DNA of 64,000 bases from Ralstonia sp. A12 (GTDB taxonomy: Bacteria > Pseudomonadota > Gammaproteobacteria > Burkholderiales > Burkholderiaceae). Location of the stretch: positions 1-64,000 of the forward strand of contig NZ_JSZO01000033.1 of assembly GCF_000801955.1 (NCBI RefSeq), given 5' to 3'. Under the pieces are notes generated by a model. That model was given only the letters and a program-made list of their open reading frames with translations. It searched no databases and had not been told where the DNA came from. The stretch's first letter is position 1, and each line of letters opens with the position of its first letter. Shown here in pieces: positions 26,809-36,267 of the stretch. The translations under genes were made by a program, and so were the position numbers.

Positions 26809-27855
26809 ATGCCTCTCCCTCTCGAATCGTCCTCGACGCCGCCGCGCCGGTGGCAAACTCACCGGCGCTTGCGCGCCGCTCTCGCCGTGCTTGGCGGCCT
26901 GCTCGCCCTTGCCGCAGGCGGCTGTGCTTGGCAACACCGGCGGGACGTCGTCGCCACCGAGCACGCGCCACCCGGCCAACGCGTAGTGGTCGGCAACAGG
27001 CATCTGCACCTGTACTGCACCGGCCAGGGCGGGCCCACATTGGTGCTAGAGGCAGGCATGGCAGGCTGGTCGCAGGACTGGGCCTGGGTCCAGGACGCCT
27101 TGGCGGCCGGCGGGCGCGTCTGCAGCTATGACCGCGCGGGTTACGGCTGGTCGGATGCCGTGACGCCGCCGCGCCTCGGCATGCAGGCGGTCGACGATCT
27201 GCGAACTGCCCTGGTTGCTGCGGGCGAGGCGCCACCGTGGTTGCTCGCAGGTCACTCGATGGGCGGCCTGCTGGTCGGCATGCACGCACGCGCCTACCCG
27301 GCCGACGTGGCTGGCCTGGCCTTCATTGACGCGGTTGGGCGCGACTATGTGGCGCAGTTTCCGCCTGACCGCTACGCGCGTTTCCGTGCAGGCCTTGACC
27401 GGCTGCTCACACTCAGCGATACGCTGGCCCCCCTGGGGGTGTTGCGGCTGGCGGATCAACCGGCCTCGCTTGTCGTCCGCCGCTTGCCGGAAGCACAGCG
27501 CGCCAGTGCGGTTGACTGGTCGTTCTCCGCGCGCCACTACCGGACCTTGCACGATGAAAATGCCGGCTTCGACGCCGTACTGGAGCAAGCGCGTGCACTG
27601 CCGCCCTTGCCGCGGGTGCCGACCGTGGTGCTCAGCAGCGCTGTGATGCGTGACTTTCCCGCCGGCCTGGAAGACGAGACCATGCACGCCGCCTGGCAAG
27701 GCAACCAGCGGAGCATCGCGCAGGAGGCCTGCGTCTCGCCAGTCGTGCTGGCAGGCAGCGGCCACTACCTGCACGTAGACGCGCCCGACCGTGTGGTAGC
27801 GTTGCTTTCGGCTTGGCGCGAAACCGCGCGCCACCGCCTGGAGACCCTCCGATGA
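26809..27855 (+). CDS. Alpha/beta hydrolase, membrane-anchored or exported
   Basis: Serine hydrolase fold of 348 aa. The N-terminus is basic then hydrophobic (about 20-38), ending AAGGC, which could be a lipoprotein site or a membrane anchor. The nucleophile elbow GHSMGG is near residue 148; GGPTLVLEAGMAGWS forms the oxyanion region and the C-terminal SGHYLHVDAPD supplies the catalytic His. Related proteins include epoxide hydrolases, lipases and haloperoxidases; the substrate is unknown. Its TGA overlaps the ECF41 start as ATGA, and the ECF41 promoter lies 100 bases upstream, so it is very likely the main target of that sigma factor. No strong ribosome-binding site is seen. Confidence 0.85.
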   Translation: MPLPLESSSTPPRRWQTHRRLRAALAVLGGLLALAAGGCAWQHRRDVVATEHAPPGQRVVVGNRHLHLYCTGQGGPTLVLEAGMAGWSQDWAWVQDALAAGGRVCSYDRAGYGWSDAVTPPRLGMQAVDDLRTALVAAGEAPPWLLAGHSMGGLLVGMHARAYPADVAGLAFIDAVGRDYVAQFPPDRYARFRAGLDRLLTLSDTLAPLGVLRLADQPASLVVRRLPEAQRASAVDWSFSARHYRTLHDENAGFDAVLEQARALPPLPRVPTVVLSSAVMRDFPAGLEDETMHAAWQGNQRSIAQEACVSPVVLAGSGHYLHVDAPDRVVALLSAWRETARHRLETLR

Positions 27856-28796
27856 GCGCACCGCAAGCCGATGCCGAATATGCCACCGGCGCGCATCTGT
27901 GCCTTTTTGAAGCGCAGCGAGCACGCCTGCTGGCGCTGGCCTGGCGCATGCTTGGCGCACGCAGTGAGGCGCAGGACCTCGTGCAGGCGCTCTGGCTGCA
28001 GTGGCAGAACACTCCGCTGGCGGGCTTGCAAGAACCCGCGGCCTACCTGACACGCATGGCCACCCACGCCTGCATAGACCAGCTGCGCAGCGCACAGCGC
28101 CTACGCGAGCACTACGTTGGCGTGTGGCTGCCCGAGCCCGTGCTCGAACAGGCCAGCCTGGATGCGGCGGATGAAACGGGCGGCGCAGATCCGCTGGCCC
28201 GCTTGTCCTATGCCGAAGATGTCTCCACCGCCTTTCTGCTGGCACTCGAACGCCTGACGCCGCTGGAGCGCGCCGCTTTTCTGCTGCACGACGTGTTCGA
28301 GGTGCCCTTCGACGAGGTAGCAGCCCGTCTGGGGCGCGATACGGCGGCTTGCCGGCAACTTGCCGCGCGGGCACGGGGGCATGTGCGGCGCGAATACGTA
28401 CGCTGCGAGCTTGGCCCGGCGCAGGTGGATACCCTGTTGCAGGCTTTCGAGGCGTCATTGCAGACGGGCAATTCCAACGCCTTAGCCGCACTGTTGTGCG
28501 ATGAGGCGACCTTGATGAGCGATGGTGGTGGGCGCGTGGCCGCCATTCCTCGTCCGGTGCGTGGCAATGCGGCAGTTGCCCGGGTGCTGTACGGATTGCT
28601 GGAGAGCTGGCGCCGCCGCGAGACTGGGGGGCGATTGCAGCGCGCGCGGATCAATGGCCAGCCTGGCTATCTGCTGCACAATGCCGATGGCCGCCTGGAG
28701 CTTGCCGCTGCGCTGCACTGGCAGGCCGACGGCCGTCTGGCCGCCATCCACCTGGTGCGGAATCCAGACAAGCTGGGTGCCGGCCAGCACCGTTGA
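27852..28796 (+). CDS. ECF41-group RNA polymerase sigma factor
   Basis: Redirects RNA polymerase to specific promoters. The 314 aa comprise sigma region 2 (about 15-85), the linker motif WLPEP near 96, region 4 (about 130-185, LTPLERAAFLLHDVFEVPFDEVA), and a C-terminal SnoaL-like domain of about 110 residues with both ECF41 hallmarks, DGGGRV near 222 and NPDKL near 304. In this group the fused domain replaces a separate anti-sigma factor. Usual partners are carboxymuconolactone decarboxylase-like proteins, oxidoreductases or epimerases; here it is an alpha/beta hydrolase. The ATG at 27852 is set by the ATGA overlap. Ends convergent with the cupin gene. Confidence 0.93.
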   Translation: MSAPQADAEYATGAHLCLFEAQRARLLALAWRMLGARSEAQDLVQALWLQWQNTPLAGLQEPAAYLTRMATHACIDQLRSAQRLREHYVGVWLPEPVLEQASLDAADETGGADPLARLSYAEDVSTAFLLALERLTPLERAAFLLHDVFEVPFDEVAARLGRDTAACRQLAARARGHVRREYVRCELGPAQVDTLLQAFEASLQTGNSNALAALLCDEATLMSDGGGRVAAIPRPVRGNAAVARVLYGLLESWRRRETGGRLQRARINGQPGYLLHNADGRLELAAALHWQADGRLAAIHLVRNPDKLGAGQHR

Positions 28797-28805
28797 GCGG
28801 TGCAA

Positions 28806-28836
28806 CGCCGGTCTGCGGCATCGCGTCTAACCGGCG
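28806..28836. terminator. Hairpin between convergent ECF41 and cupin genes
   Basis: Seven-bp GC stem (28806-28812 with 28830-28836) spanning the end of the cupin gene and the gap after the ECF41 stop. No T-run; weak candidate. Confidence 0.35.
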
Positions 28837-29162
28837 CCGTAGTGGACGGCCAGCCAGATCGTCGGCCGACCGGCGTCGGTCCACGCGACCCGGTGCCGGC
28901 AGTGCGCGGGGAGGTGTAGCCAGGCCCCCGGCTGAAGCAGTCGCGGTGCGGCCTCCCCTTCGATCTGCACCGCCGCGCTGCCTTCGACCAACAGCACCCA
29001 TTCCTCCTGGGCACTGTCGTACCAAAAGCCGGGCGGACTGGCTTGCCCGTTGGAGACGATGCGCTCGATCTTCAGTCCGGGGCGTTCCAGCAGCGCGGTG
29101 AAGACTTCTTCGGAGGCGCCGGCTGGCACATCGGTGAAGAGGCTGCCTTGGTTCTCGCCCAT
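28827..29162 (-). CDS. Small cupin-domain protein
   Basis: A single cupin barrel of 111 residues, with motifs recognisable in the EEWVLLVEGSAAVQIEG and PGAWLHLPAHCRHRVAW segments. The first His pair of classical metal cupins is not obvious, but HLPAHCRHRV supplies candidate ligands. The role is unknown; similar proteins are isomerases, dioxygenases or sugar-binding proteins. The ATG at 29162, preceded by GGAGA, is chosen over a TTG at 29192. It begins 26 bases after the ftsK stop, so it may be read through from ftsK. Confidence 0.75.
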   Translation of the reverse strand: MGENQGSLFTDVPAGASEEVFTALLERPGLKIERIVSNGQASPPGFWYDSAQEEWVLLVEGSAAVQIEGEAAPRLLQPGAWLHLPAHCRHRVAWTDAGRPTIWLAVHYGAG

Positions 29163-29188
29163 CGCTTGTCTCCATGCACCGGCGGTGC

Positions 29189-31960
29189 TCAATCGCCGCC
29201 GCCAGGCGCCAGCACTTCGCGTTGGCCGTTGCGGCCCATGGGCGATACCAGCCCTGCTGCTTCCATCTGTTCGATGAGCCGCGCGGCACGGTTATAGCCA
29301 ATGCGCAGTTGCCGCTGCACCGACGAGATCGATGCGCGACGTGTGTTGAGCACAAACGCCGCAGCTTCGTCGTAGAGCGGATCGGCTTCCGCCTCACCAC
29401 TCTCGCCGCCGAACAGGTCGCCGCTGGCGGCCGCCTCGCCGGGGTCGCCGGCCAGGATGGCCTCGTCGTACTCGGGCTCGCCGAATTGCTTCCAGTGCTC
29501 GACCACGCGGTGCACTTCTTCATCGGCCACAAAGGCGCCGTGCACGCGTTGCGGATACCCGGTGCCCGGCGGCAGGAACAGCATGTCGCCTTGGCCAAGC
29601 AGCGATTCCGCGCCCATCTGGTCGAGAATCGTGCGCGAGTCGATCTTGGACGACACCTGGAACGCCACGCGCGTCGGAATGTTGGCCTTGATCAGGCCCG
29701 TGATGACGTCGACCGACGGCCGCTGCGTCGCCAGAATCAAGTGGATGCCGGCCGCGCGAGCCTTCTGCGCCAGACGTGCGATCAACTCTTCGATCTTCTT
29801 GCCGGCCACCATCATCAGATCGGCCAACTCGTCGATCACCACCACGATCATCGGCAGCGTGGAGAGCGGCTCCGGCGCATCAGGCGTGAGCGAGAATGGG
29901 TTCGGCACCTTGCGGCCCGCCTGCTCCGCCGCGCGAATCTTCTGGTTGTAGCCGGCCAGATTGCGCACGCCCAGGGTCGACATCAGGCGGTAGCGTTTTT
30001 CCATCTCGCCCACGCACCAATTGAGCGCGTGCGCGGCCTGCTTCATGTCGGTCACCACTGGCGCAAGCAGATGCGGAATGCCCTCATAGACGGACAACTC
30101 CAGCATCTTCGGGTCGATCATGATCATGCGCACGTCGTCGGGCGTGGCCTTGTACAGCATCGACAGGATCATCGCGTTGACGGCCACCGACTTGCCCGAG
30201 CCCGTTGTGCCGGCCACCAGCAGGTGCGGGGCGCGTGCCAGATCGGTCACGACCGGGTTGCCGGTGATGTCTTTGCCCATCGCCAGCACGAGGTGCGAGG
30301 CGTGCGACTGGAAATCCGCCGCATTCACGACTTCCGACAGGCGGATCATTTCGCGGCGGGCGTTGGGCAGCTCCAGGCCCATGCAGGTCTTGCCGGGAAT
30401 GGTCTCGACCACGCGAATGGAGGTGACGCCCAGCGCGCGCGCCAGGTCCTTCATCAGGCCGACGACTTGTGCGCCACGTACGCCGATGGCCGGATCGACC
30501 TCGAAGCGCGTGATGACCGGACCAGCCGAAGCACCCACGACCGTCACGGGCACCTTGAACTCGGCCAGGCGCTGGGTGATCAGGTTGCTGGTCTCTTCCA
30601 GGTGCTCGGGGGAGACGGACTCAGTGTTGGCTGAAGCGGCAGTCAGCAGCGCGGCGCCCGGCAGGCGGTAGTCCACATGGCGCGGTACGACAGGGGCCGG
30701 GGCTGGGGTGGGCGCAGGTACGGCGACAGCTACAGCAGCAGCCTGCGGTACGGCGCGCGAGACCACGTTGCCCACCACGGCGGGCAGAACGATGCGAGGC
30801 TTCAGCGTGGGGGCTACCGCAGGCAATGGATCCATCTCGTCCAAAACCGGCTCGATGATGGGCGCGTCAGGTGTTGGCAGCGCCTCGGCAACCGGCTCCG
30901 GTTCGACGGCGTCAATAGCTTCGATAGCGGTCGGCATCGGCTCGGGCGCCATGGTTGCGGGTGCTACCAGACCTCGAAGTTCCGCCAGTAGTGCCTCGGC
31001 CTCCTGGCGCACGGCTTCGAGATCCACCGTCTGCACTTCAGGCGCTGCTTCCGGCGTCTCAATGGCCTCCACCTCCGGCGGCGTCGTCACGATGGCTTCG
31101 ACCGCGGGTTCCTCGGCAGTCTCTGGGGGCGCAGGAGGTGCCTCCACTTGCGCGACTGCGGGCGCCGGTTGAGCTTGCGGACGCAATCCGAGCTGGGGTT
31201 GATGGAACGGGCTGCTGACGATCGTGGCGCGCGGCTTGGGACGGGCTGGTGCGGCGGCAGGCGCTGGTGCCGGAGACGGTGTCGCCACCGCTACCGGTGC
31301 GGCGGCTGACGCCGCCTTTGCATCTGCGGGGGCATTGCCATCCGCGGCCTTCTGCGCATCGAGCAGCGGCCAGATTTCACCAGGCTGCGGTGGCGACGGA
31401 CGCGTACGCGGTGGCGGTTGCCACGTCGGCTGGCGGCGCGCAGAAATGGCTTCGATACCGCGATGCCGCACCGTCGGCTGCGCGGGGCCGGTGCTGCCGG
31501 TCCAGCGTGCTTGTGCAGCACCGCCCAGGCCAAGCGCGGTTGGCTTCAGGCTTTCGTCGTGCGGTTCGTCATGATCTGGAGTGGGTTCGCCAGGTGCGTC
31601 TTCCTGCACAGTGCGGCTGCGTTTGAATACCTGCCGCCACGATCGCCCAAACACCATGGGCGCCACCCAGACGAGCACGCCGAGCATCAGCAGGAAGGCA
31701 CCCGTCCAGCCCAGCATGTGTGAGAACAGCGACGACAGCGCGCGCCCTGCTGCCCCACCCGCCTTGTCCTGTGGGTCAGCGCCCGAGGTGAGCGCTTCGA
31801 GCGCCGCGCTTGTGCACAGCGCTACGAGCGTGACCAGCCAGAGCCGCACGGTGCCCCGGCCCTTGAGGAAGCCCCGCTCCCCCGCCAGTGCCCGCGTTGC
31901 ATACCGCCACACCATCGGCAGCAGCCACACGGTAGAAATGCCAAACCAGCCAAGCCCCAT
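29189..31960 (-). CDS. ftsK: DNA translocase FtsK
   Basis: Septum-located ATPase that pumps chromosome ends apart and activates XerCD at dif. Of 923 aa: N-terminal membrane domain with about four segments within 1-150; a Pro/Ala/Glu-rich linker (about 160-440), shorter than in E. coli; then the motor (alpha and beta subdomains, about 455-830), Walker A GTTGSGKS at 584-591 and Walker B in the [13 protein letters not shown] region. The final winged-helix gamma domain (about 860-923, [23 protein letters not shown]) reads polar KOPS sequences. The ATG at 31960 is preferred to 32044. Burkholderiaceae often have two ftsK genes; this could be either. Confidence 0.95.
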   Translation of the reverse strand: MGLGWFGISTVWLLPMVWRYATRALAGERGFLKGRGTVRLWLVTLVALCTSAALEALTSGADPQDKAGGAAGRALSSLFSHMLGWTGAFLLMLGVLVWVAPMVFGRSWRQVFKRSRTVQEDAPGEPTPDHDEPHDESLKPTALGLGGAAQARWTGSTGPAQPTVRHRGIEAISARRQPTWQPPPRTRPSPPQPGEIWPLLDAQKAADGNAPADAKAASAAAPVAVATPSPAPAPAAAPARPKPRATIVSSPFHQPQLGLRPQAQPAPAVAQVEAPPAPPETAEEPAVEAIVTTPPEVEAIETPEAAPEVQTVDLEAVRQEAEALLAELRGLVAPATMAPEPMPTAIEAIDAVEPEPVAEALPTPDAPIIEPVLDEMDPLPAVAPTLKPRIVLPAVVGNVVSRAVPQAAAVAVAVPAPTPAPAPVVPRHVDYRLPGAALLTAASANTESVSPEHLEETSNLITQRLAEFKVPVTVVGASAGPVITRFEVDPAIGVRGAQVVGLMKDLARALGVTSIRVVETIPGKTCMGLELPNARREMIRLSEVVNAADFQSHASHLVLAMGKDITGNPVVTDLARAPHLLVAGTTGSGKSVAVNAMILSMLYKATPDDVRMIMIDPKMLELSVYEGIPHLLAPVVTDMKQAAHALNWCVGEMEKRYRLMSTLGVRNLAGYNQKIRAAEQAGRKVPNPFSLTPDAPEPLSTLPMIVVVIDELADLMMVAGKKIEELIARLAQKARAAGIHLILATQRPSVDVITGLIKANIPTRVAFQVSSKIDSRTILDQMGAESLLGQGDMLFLPPGTGYPQRVHGAFVADEEVHRVVEHWKQFGEPEYDEAILAGDPGEAAASGDLFGGESGEAEADPLYDEAAAFVLNTRRASISSVQRQLRIGYNRAARLIEQMEAAGLVSPMGRNGQREVLAPGGGD

Positions 31961-32021
31961 TTCGAAATGCCATCTGCGAATCCAAGCCCGCGATTGTAGC
32001 GGGCGCGGGCGGGCAGAATGA

Positions 32022-32056
32022 AAACGCCCAGCCAAAAAATACATGGCTGGGCGTTT
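32022..32056. terminator. Strong terminator between the MHYT gene and ftsK
   Basis: Perfect 13-bp stem (32022-32034 with 32044-32056) with a 9-base loop and T-rich flank on the minus strand, 18 bases after the MHYT stop codon. It ends the MHYT transcript and separates it from ftsK; the stem is symmetrical enough to work in both directions. Confidence 0.8.
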
Positions 32057-32074
32057 GGTATGACGGTGTTGCGG

Positions 32075-32860
32075 TCAGCGCGTGCCGCTTGGCACTGCGG
32101 TGCGGGCACTGGTTGTGCTGCGCGTGGCCTCGATCAGCAAGATGATCATCAGGATTGTGCCGGCCAGCGCAAACACGGCATAACCAATGTTGCCGCCCTC
32201 AATGGCGAGCAGCGAAGGTGAGTAGCTCCGCCCAGTGCAGATCATGGTGCCGGCGGTCATGCCGGTGTAGTGCATGCCGCAGACGGCCACACCCATGATG
32301 AGCGCGGCTCCAAACTGCTGCCCGCGTGTCTTCACGGTTGTAGCCAGCCACAGCGCTACCACAGACACCACCACGGCGATCAACGCAGAAAACCCGATCA
32401 CGGAGATGTTCCAGTCGAACGTGCTGTTGGTATGCACTGCGGCCATGCCGGTGTAGTGCATGACCACCACGCCCAGACCGGTTACGACGCCGCCTTCGCC
32501 AATGTTCTTCATGCGGTTGCCCGTGGAGCGCGAGGCCAGCACCAGCCCGGCCCCGGCAAACACCATCACCACCAGCAACGACAGCACAGTCAGAAAGAGG
32601 CCGAACTCGATCCGCACCGGGGTCCGGTACGCGGCCATGCCGATGAAGTGCATGGACCAGACGGCGCCGCCGCCCAATGCCACGCTCGCGCAGATGAGCC
32701 GGTCCGTATCGATACCGCCGTTCTTGTTGCGGATGCGTCTGGACCATCGTAAGCCCACATACGCACCCACGACTGAGATGAGATACGACAGCCCGACCAT
32801 CGGCCAGTCGTATTCGTAGGGCACGATCGCGCCCGGCACCGCTTCAAAGCCGTAGAACAT
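32075..32860 (-). CDS. MHYT-domain integral membrane sensor
   Basis: Seven predicted membrane helices in 261 aa and three MHYT-type motifs: MHFIGM near 70, MHYTGM near 134 and MHYTGM near 198. MHYT domains are thought to bind copper and sense oxygen, CO or NO. Usually the domain is joined to GGDEF/EAL or another output; here it stands alone, with only a short polar tail, so any signal must pass to a separate partner. No obvious partner lies next to it. The upstream region (32861-33158, about 300 bases) has no gene; it contains the hairpin described at 33102. Confidence 0.85.
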   Translation of the reverse strand: MFYGFEAVPGAIVPYEYDWPMVGLSYLISVVGAYVGLRWSRRIRNKNGGIDTDRLICASVALGGGAVWSMHFIGMAAYRTPVRIEFGLFLTVLSLLVVMVFAGAGLVLASRSTGNRMKNIGEGGVVTGLGVVVMHYTGMAAVHTNSTFDWNISVIGFSALIAVVVSVVALWLATTVKTRGQQFGAALIMGVAVCGMHYTGMTAGTMICTGRSYSPSLLAIEGGNIGYAVFALAGTILMIILLIEATRSTTSARTAVPSGTR

Positions 32861-33101
32861 GGCACACCCTCCCGTTTCAATACCAGAAAGCCGCCTGATT
32901 GCCGGGCGGCGTCGGCTGGCTTCCCGGTGCGCTGGGCAGCCACGTTTTCGTTATGTCTTTGTTGGAATTGAATGGCCGCTGTGGGTCGCGATGCAGCCGT
33001 CGGAGGGCAGTATGTCGAGGCGATTTTGCCTAGCCAATCACCTGATCTAGGTAACTTTTGGGGCGCGTGGGCGATTGCCGTGCGCCATGAGAAACGCGTT
33101 T

Positions 33102-33131
33102 CGCGGCAAGCTGGTTTTCAGGCTTGCCGCG
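33102..33131. terminator. Hairpin at the end of the aldarate operon
   Basis: Perfect 10-bp stem (33102-33111 with 33122-33131), 10-base loop, 28 bases after the last gene of the uronate/aldarate operon (minus strand). The T-run (CGCGTTTT) follows on the plus strand rather than the minus, so termination in the operon direction rests on stem strength. Confidence 0.55.
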
Positions 33132-33158
33132 CGCGTTTTAGAGGACGTTTTCAACCAC

Positions 33159-34469
33159 TCAACTGCCCAGCGCACCTGCAGCAGAACGTTGATCGTCACG
33201 CTGCATGGGGATGGGTTGCGCCTGCCCATCGTTCAGCATCGTCCACACCACGATGGCCGCGATGATGTCGAATACCGCCAGTGCGACGAACAGCGGGTTG
33301 TAGCCGATGGTGGTTGCCAAGGTGCCCACGGCCAGCGAGAACAGCATGCCGCCCAGCCAACCTGACATGCCCGTCAACCCAACCGCAGTGCCCACCTCGT
33401 GCCGACCAAACATGTCGGAGGTGAGCGTATATAGGGCACCCGACAGCGTCTGATGCGCAAAACCGCCGATGCAGAACAGCGCAATGGCCGTGTAGGGGCT
33501 CGTTGCCAGCCCGATGCAGGCCGGGCCGATCATGCAGACGCAGCCCGTCACCATCACCAGCTTGCGCGAGGTCACGAGCGATACCGCGAAGCGCTTCTGG
33601 AACCACGGTGCAAGGTATCCGCCCAACACGCAGCCGATATCCGCCGCCAGAAACGGGAGCCACGCAAAGAACGCGATCTCCTTGAGATTCATGTGTCGCT
33701 CGGTCGCGAGGTAGAGCGGAATCCAGAAGTTGAACGTCTGCCACGCCGGTTCCGACAGAAAGCGCGGAATGGCAATGCCCCAGAAGCGACGGCTGCTGAC
33801 GATGCTGCCCCACGAAGGCTTGGGCGCATTCGAGCTGTCTCCCGGCATTTCCTGGCCGGCACGGATGTAGTCGTGCTCCTCCCCCGACAGCCGCGGATGC
33901 TTGGCCGGCACGCGATACAGGACGAACCACAACACGCTCCATACCAACCCGAGCGCACCAATCAACGCAAAGGCGAAGCGCCAATCACCGTGCAAGATGC
34001 ACCAGACCACCAGCGGCGGTGCCACCACCGCCCCAACCGACGAGCCGATGTTGAACCAGCCCGTGGCAATCGAGCGCTCCTTGGCCGGAAACCATTCGGA
34101 GGTGGCCCGTAGTGCCGACGGAAAACCCGCCGCCTCTGTCATCCCCAACATTGCACGGAATGCGGCCAGTGAGAGCCAGCTACCCGCCGTACTGTGCAAG
34201 AGGCACACCACCGACCACGCCGCAGCAAACAACGCAAAACCCAGCTTGGTGCCAAGCACGTCAAGCACGTAGCCGGCCACGGGTTGCATCACCATGTACG
34301 CCGCCTGGAATGCGGCCACGATGTAGCCGTACTGCTGCGTGGTGATGTTCAACACCTTGTTGACTTCGGGTGCCGCTACCGCAAGCGCGTTGCGCGCGAG
34401 GTAGTTCATGATCAGGCCGCTCAGGACGAGCCCGATCATCCACCAGCGCAAGCCTTTGATGGGTTTCAT
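33159..34469 (-). CDS. MFS transporter, hexuronate (ExuT-like) family
   Basis: A 12-helix major facilitator of 436 aa. The anion:cation symporter features are RWWMIGLVLSGLIMNYLARNALAVAAPEV at the N-terminus, GMTEAAGFPSALRATSEWFP near 112-131 and the long loop rich in charged residues between helices 6 and 7. Similar to galacturonate/glucuronate permeases. It is the last gene of the aldarate operon and probably imports uronates, with the other permease (39344-40696) taking aldarates. The ATG at 34469 has AGGAGA nine bases upstream. Confidence 0.85.
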   Translation of the reverse strand: MKPIKGLRWWMIGLVLSGLIMNYLARNALAVAAPEVNKVLNITTQQYGYIVAAFQAAYMVMQPVAGYVLDVLGTKLGFALFAAAWSVVCLLHSTAGSWLSLAAFRAMLGMTEAAGFPSALRATSEWFPAKERSIATGWFNIGSSVGAVVAPPLVVWCILHGDWRFAFALIGALGLVWSVLWFVLYRVPAKHPRLSGEEHDYIRAGQEMPGDSSNAPKPSWGSIVSSRRFWGIAIPRFLSEPAWQTFNFWIPLYLATERHMNLKEIAFFAWLPFLAADIGCVLGGYLAPWFQKRFAVSLVTSRKLVMVTGCVCMIGPACIGLATSPYTAIALFCIGGFAHQTLSGALYTLTSDMFGRHEVGTAVGLTGMSGWLGGMLFSLAVGTLATTIGYNPLFVALAVFDIIAAIVVWTMLNDGQAQPIPMQRDDQRSAAGALGS

Positions 34470-34525
34470 GGTGTGTTTGTCTCCTAGACGCCCCGTGTTG
34501 TTGTGGTGTGGGGCTCGTACTGCGG

Positions 34526-35407
34526 TTAGAGGTGCATGGCAGGTTCCGGTAATCCGGTCACGCCCGGGCGCACGGCAAACGTGGCGCCCGAGAGCGTGTC
34601 GTCGTCGATGCGGATCGACGTGACGAACAGGGTGTCCAGCCCAGGCCCGCCGAAGGCGCACATGGCGGGTTTGGCAGCGGGAATGGCGATGCTGCGATCG
34701 AGCTGGCCGTCGGGCGTGAAGCGGTGGACGAGGCTGGCATCGTTGCCGCAGATCCAGTAGCAGCCGTCGGCATCCACGGCAGCGCCATCGGGGCGACCGG
34801 GATGGGCGCGCATGTCGATGAAGACACGGCGATTGTGCGGCGTGCCGGTGTCGATGTCGTAGTCGAACGCCCAGACGGTCTGGCGGCTGGCGTGTGAATC
34901 CGACAGATACATCGTGCGGCCATCGGGGCTGAAGGCCAGGCCATTCGGGACGATCAGGTCGTCGATGACGGCTTCCACACGGCGCGCGGCTGTATCAAGG
35001 CGATAGAGCTTGCCGGCAGGCACGCCCAGCGTGGTGTCGAACACCATCGTGCCCGCCCAGAGACGGCCTTGGCGGTCGCAACGGCCGTCGTTGAAGCGCA
35101 TGTCAGGCCGGGCGTGTTCCACCGTGGCGAGGCGTTCAAGCGGCGCAAGCTCGATGCCTGCCTTCGGCTGCTGCGCGCGAAAGACGCCGGTCTCCATGGC
35201 CAGTGCCCAACCGCCGGCAGTCATGGCGATGCAGCCGGCCATTTCGGGCAACGCCCATGCGTCACAATCGCCTGCGGATGCATTCCAGCGCCACAACGTG
35301 CGCCCAGGAATGTCTGTCCAGTACAGCGCCTGTTCGCCGGCATGCCACACTGGGCTTTCACCGACGCCGCAATGCATGGTGCCGATGCGTTCCACAGTTG
35401 CGTGCAT
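34526..35407 (-). CDS. SMP-30/gluconolactonase-family uronolactone hydrolase
   Basis: A six-bladed beta-propeller lactonase of 293 aa. Metal-ligand motifs are visible: GESPVW (Glu near 17), FNDGRCDRQGRLWAGTM (Asn/Asp near 100-116), PNGLAFSPDG near 150 and PDGAAVDADGCYW near 205. Its place directly after uronate dehydrogenase indicates that it opens the aldarolactone made by that enzyme to galactarate or glucarate, as described for UxuL-type lactonases. The ATG at 35407 lies four bases after the udh stop, so the two are tightly coupled. Confidence 0.88.
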   Translation of the reverse strand: MHATVERIGTMHCGVGESPVWHAGEQALYWTDIPGRTLWRWNASAGDCDAWALPEMAGCIAMTAGGWALAMETGVFRAQQPKAGIELAPLERLATVEHARPDMRFNDGRCDRQGRLWAGTMVFDTTLGVPAGKLYRLDTAARRVEAVIDDLIVPNGLAFSPDGRTMYLSDSHASRQTVWAFDYDIDTGTPHNRRVFIDMRAHPGRPDGAAVDADGCYWICGNDASLVHRFTPDGQLDRSIAIPAAKPAMCAFGGPGLDTLFVTSIRIDDDTLSGATFAVRPGVTGLPEPAMHL

Positions 35408-35411
35408 CGGG

Positions 35412-36266
35412 TCAGTCTCCGAACGGGCCGGCTTTGACGAAGGCACCGCCTTGATACCGCGCGGCCGGGTCGTCCGCGGGCAGTGGTGGTTGCGCCTCAA
35501 CCTGCGTGCGGAAGATCTCGCTGGTCTCGGTGGGCACGTAGCCGAGATGGGCGGCATTGCGGTTGTCCCACCAGCGGTCTCGGTTGGCCGACATGCCGTA
35601 GACCACCGTAAAGCCAACGTTTGGTACGAACACGGCGCGGCGGATCAGTTGTTCCAGGTCGTCGTAGCCAAGCCACGTGACCAGCATGCGGCGGTCGCGG
35701 GCCTCAGCAAACGACGAGCCAATGCGGATGGCCACTGTTTCAATGCCGTAGCGATCGAAATAGAAGCTGGCGAGCTGCTCACCAAAGACCTTGCTCAACC
35801 CGTAGTAGCCATCGGGCTTGGTCGGCACGGTGTTGTCGATGACGTCGCCCTGCTTGTAAAAGCCGATGGTGTGGTTCGAGCTGGCAAACACGATGCGGCG
35901 CACGCGGTGACGGCGCGCAGCCTCATACAGGTTGTAGACGCCCTGAATGTTGGCCGGCAGGATCTCTTCAAATGGGCGCTCAACCGAGACGCCACCCAGA
36001 TGCACGATGGCATCCGAGCCCGCCACCAGTGCGTCAACGGCTTGGGGATCGGCCAGGTTGCACAGGGTGACCTCTTCGCCCGGGCGTGTGGCGCCCAGGT
36101 CCGAGATGTCGGAAATGCGCAGTACGTCGGCGTACTTGGGCAGGCGCTCACGCAGCACCTTGCCCAGGTTGCCGCCTGCGCCCGTCAAAAGCAGGCGGTG
36201 GCAGCGGGTGGTGATGCCTGCCAGCGGATCAGTCTGTGCAGGCGTGTCGGTATTGGTGACGGTCAT
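35412..36266 (-). CDS. udh: Uronate dehydrogenase (NAD-dependent)
   Basis: Oxidises D-galacturonate or D-glucuronate to the aldarolactone. A short-chain dehydrogenase of the extended type, 284 aa, with the nucleotide-binding motif GAGGNLGK (about 30-37), SSNHTIGFY near 128-136, and the catalytic pair in YYGLSK (Tyr near 154, Lys near 158). The C-terminal VYGMSANRDRWWDN segment is characteristic of Udh. A roughly 20-residue N-terminal extension precedes the fold. The gene starts one base before the garD stop, on the minus strand, within a compact operon. Confidence 0.93.
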   Translation of the reverse strand: MTVTNTDTPAQTDPLAGITTRCHRLLLTGAGGNLGKVLRERLPKYADVLRISDISDLGATRPGEEVTLCNLADPQAVDALVAGSDAIVHLGGVSVERPFEEILPANIQGVYNLYEAARRHRVRRIVFASSNHTIGFYKQGDVIDNTVPTKPDGYYGLSKVFGEQLASFYFDRYGIETVAIRIGSSFAEARDRRMLVTWLGYDDLEQLIRRAVFVPNVGFTVVYGMSANRDRWWDNRNAAHLGYVPTETSEIFRTQVEAQPPLPADDPAARYQGGAFVKAGPFGD

Positions 36267-36267
36267 A

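Noticed and set aside
29174-30634. A 486-codon plus-strand frame opposite ftsK
   Set aside because: Shadow of the FtsK motor domain; no start signal or domains.
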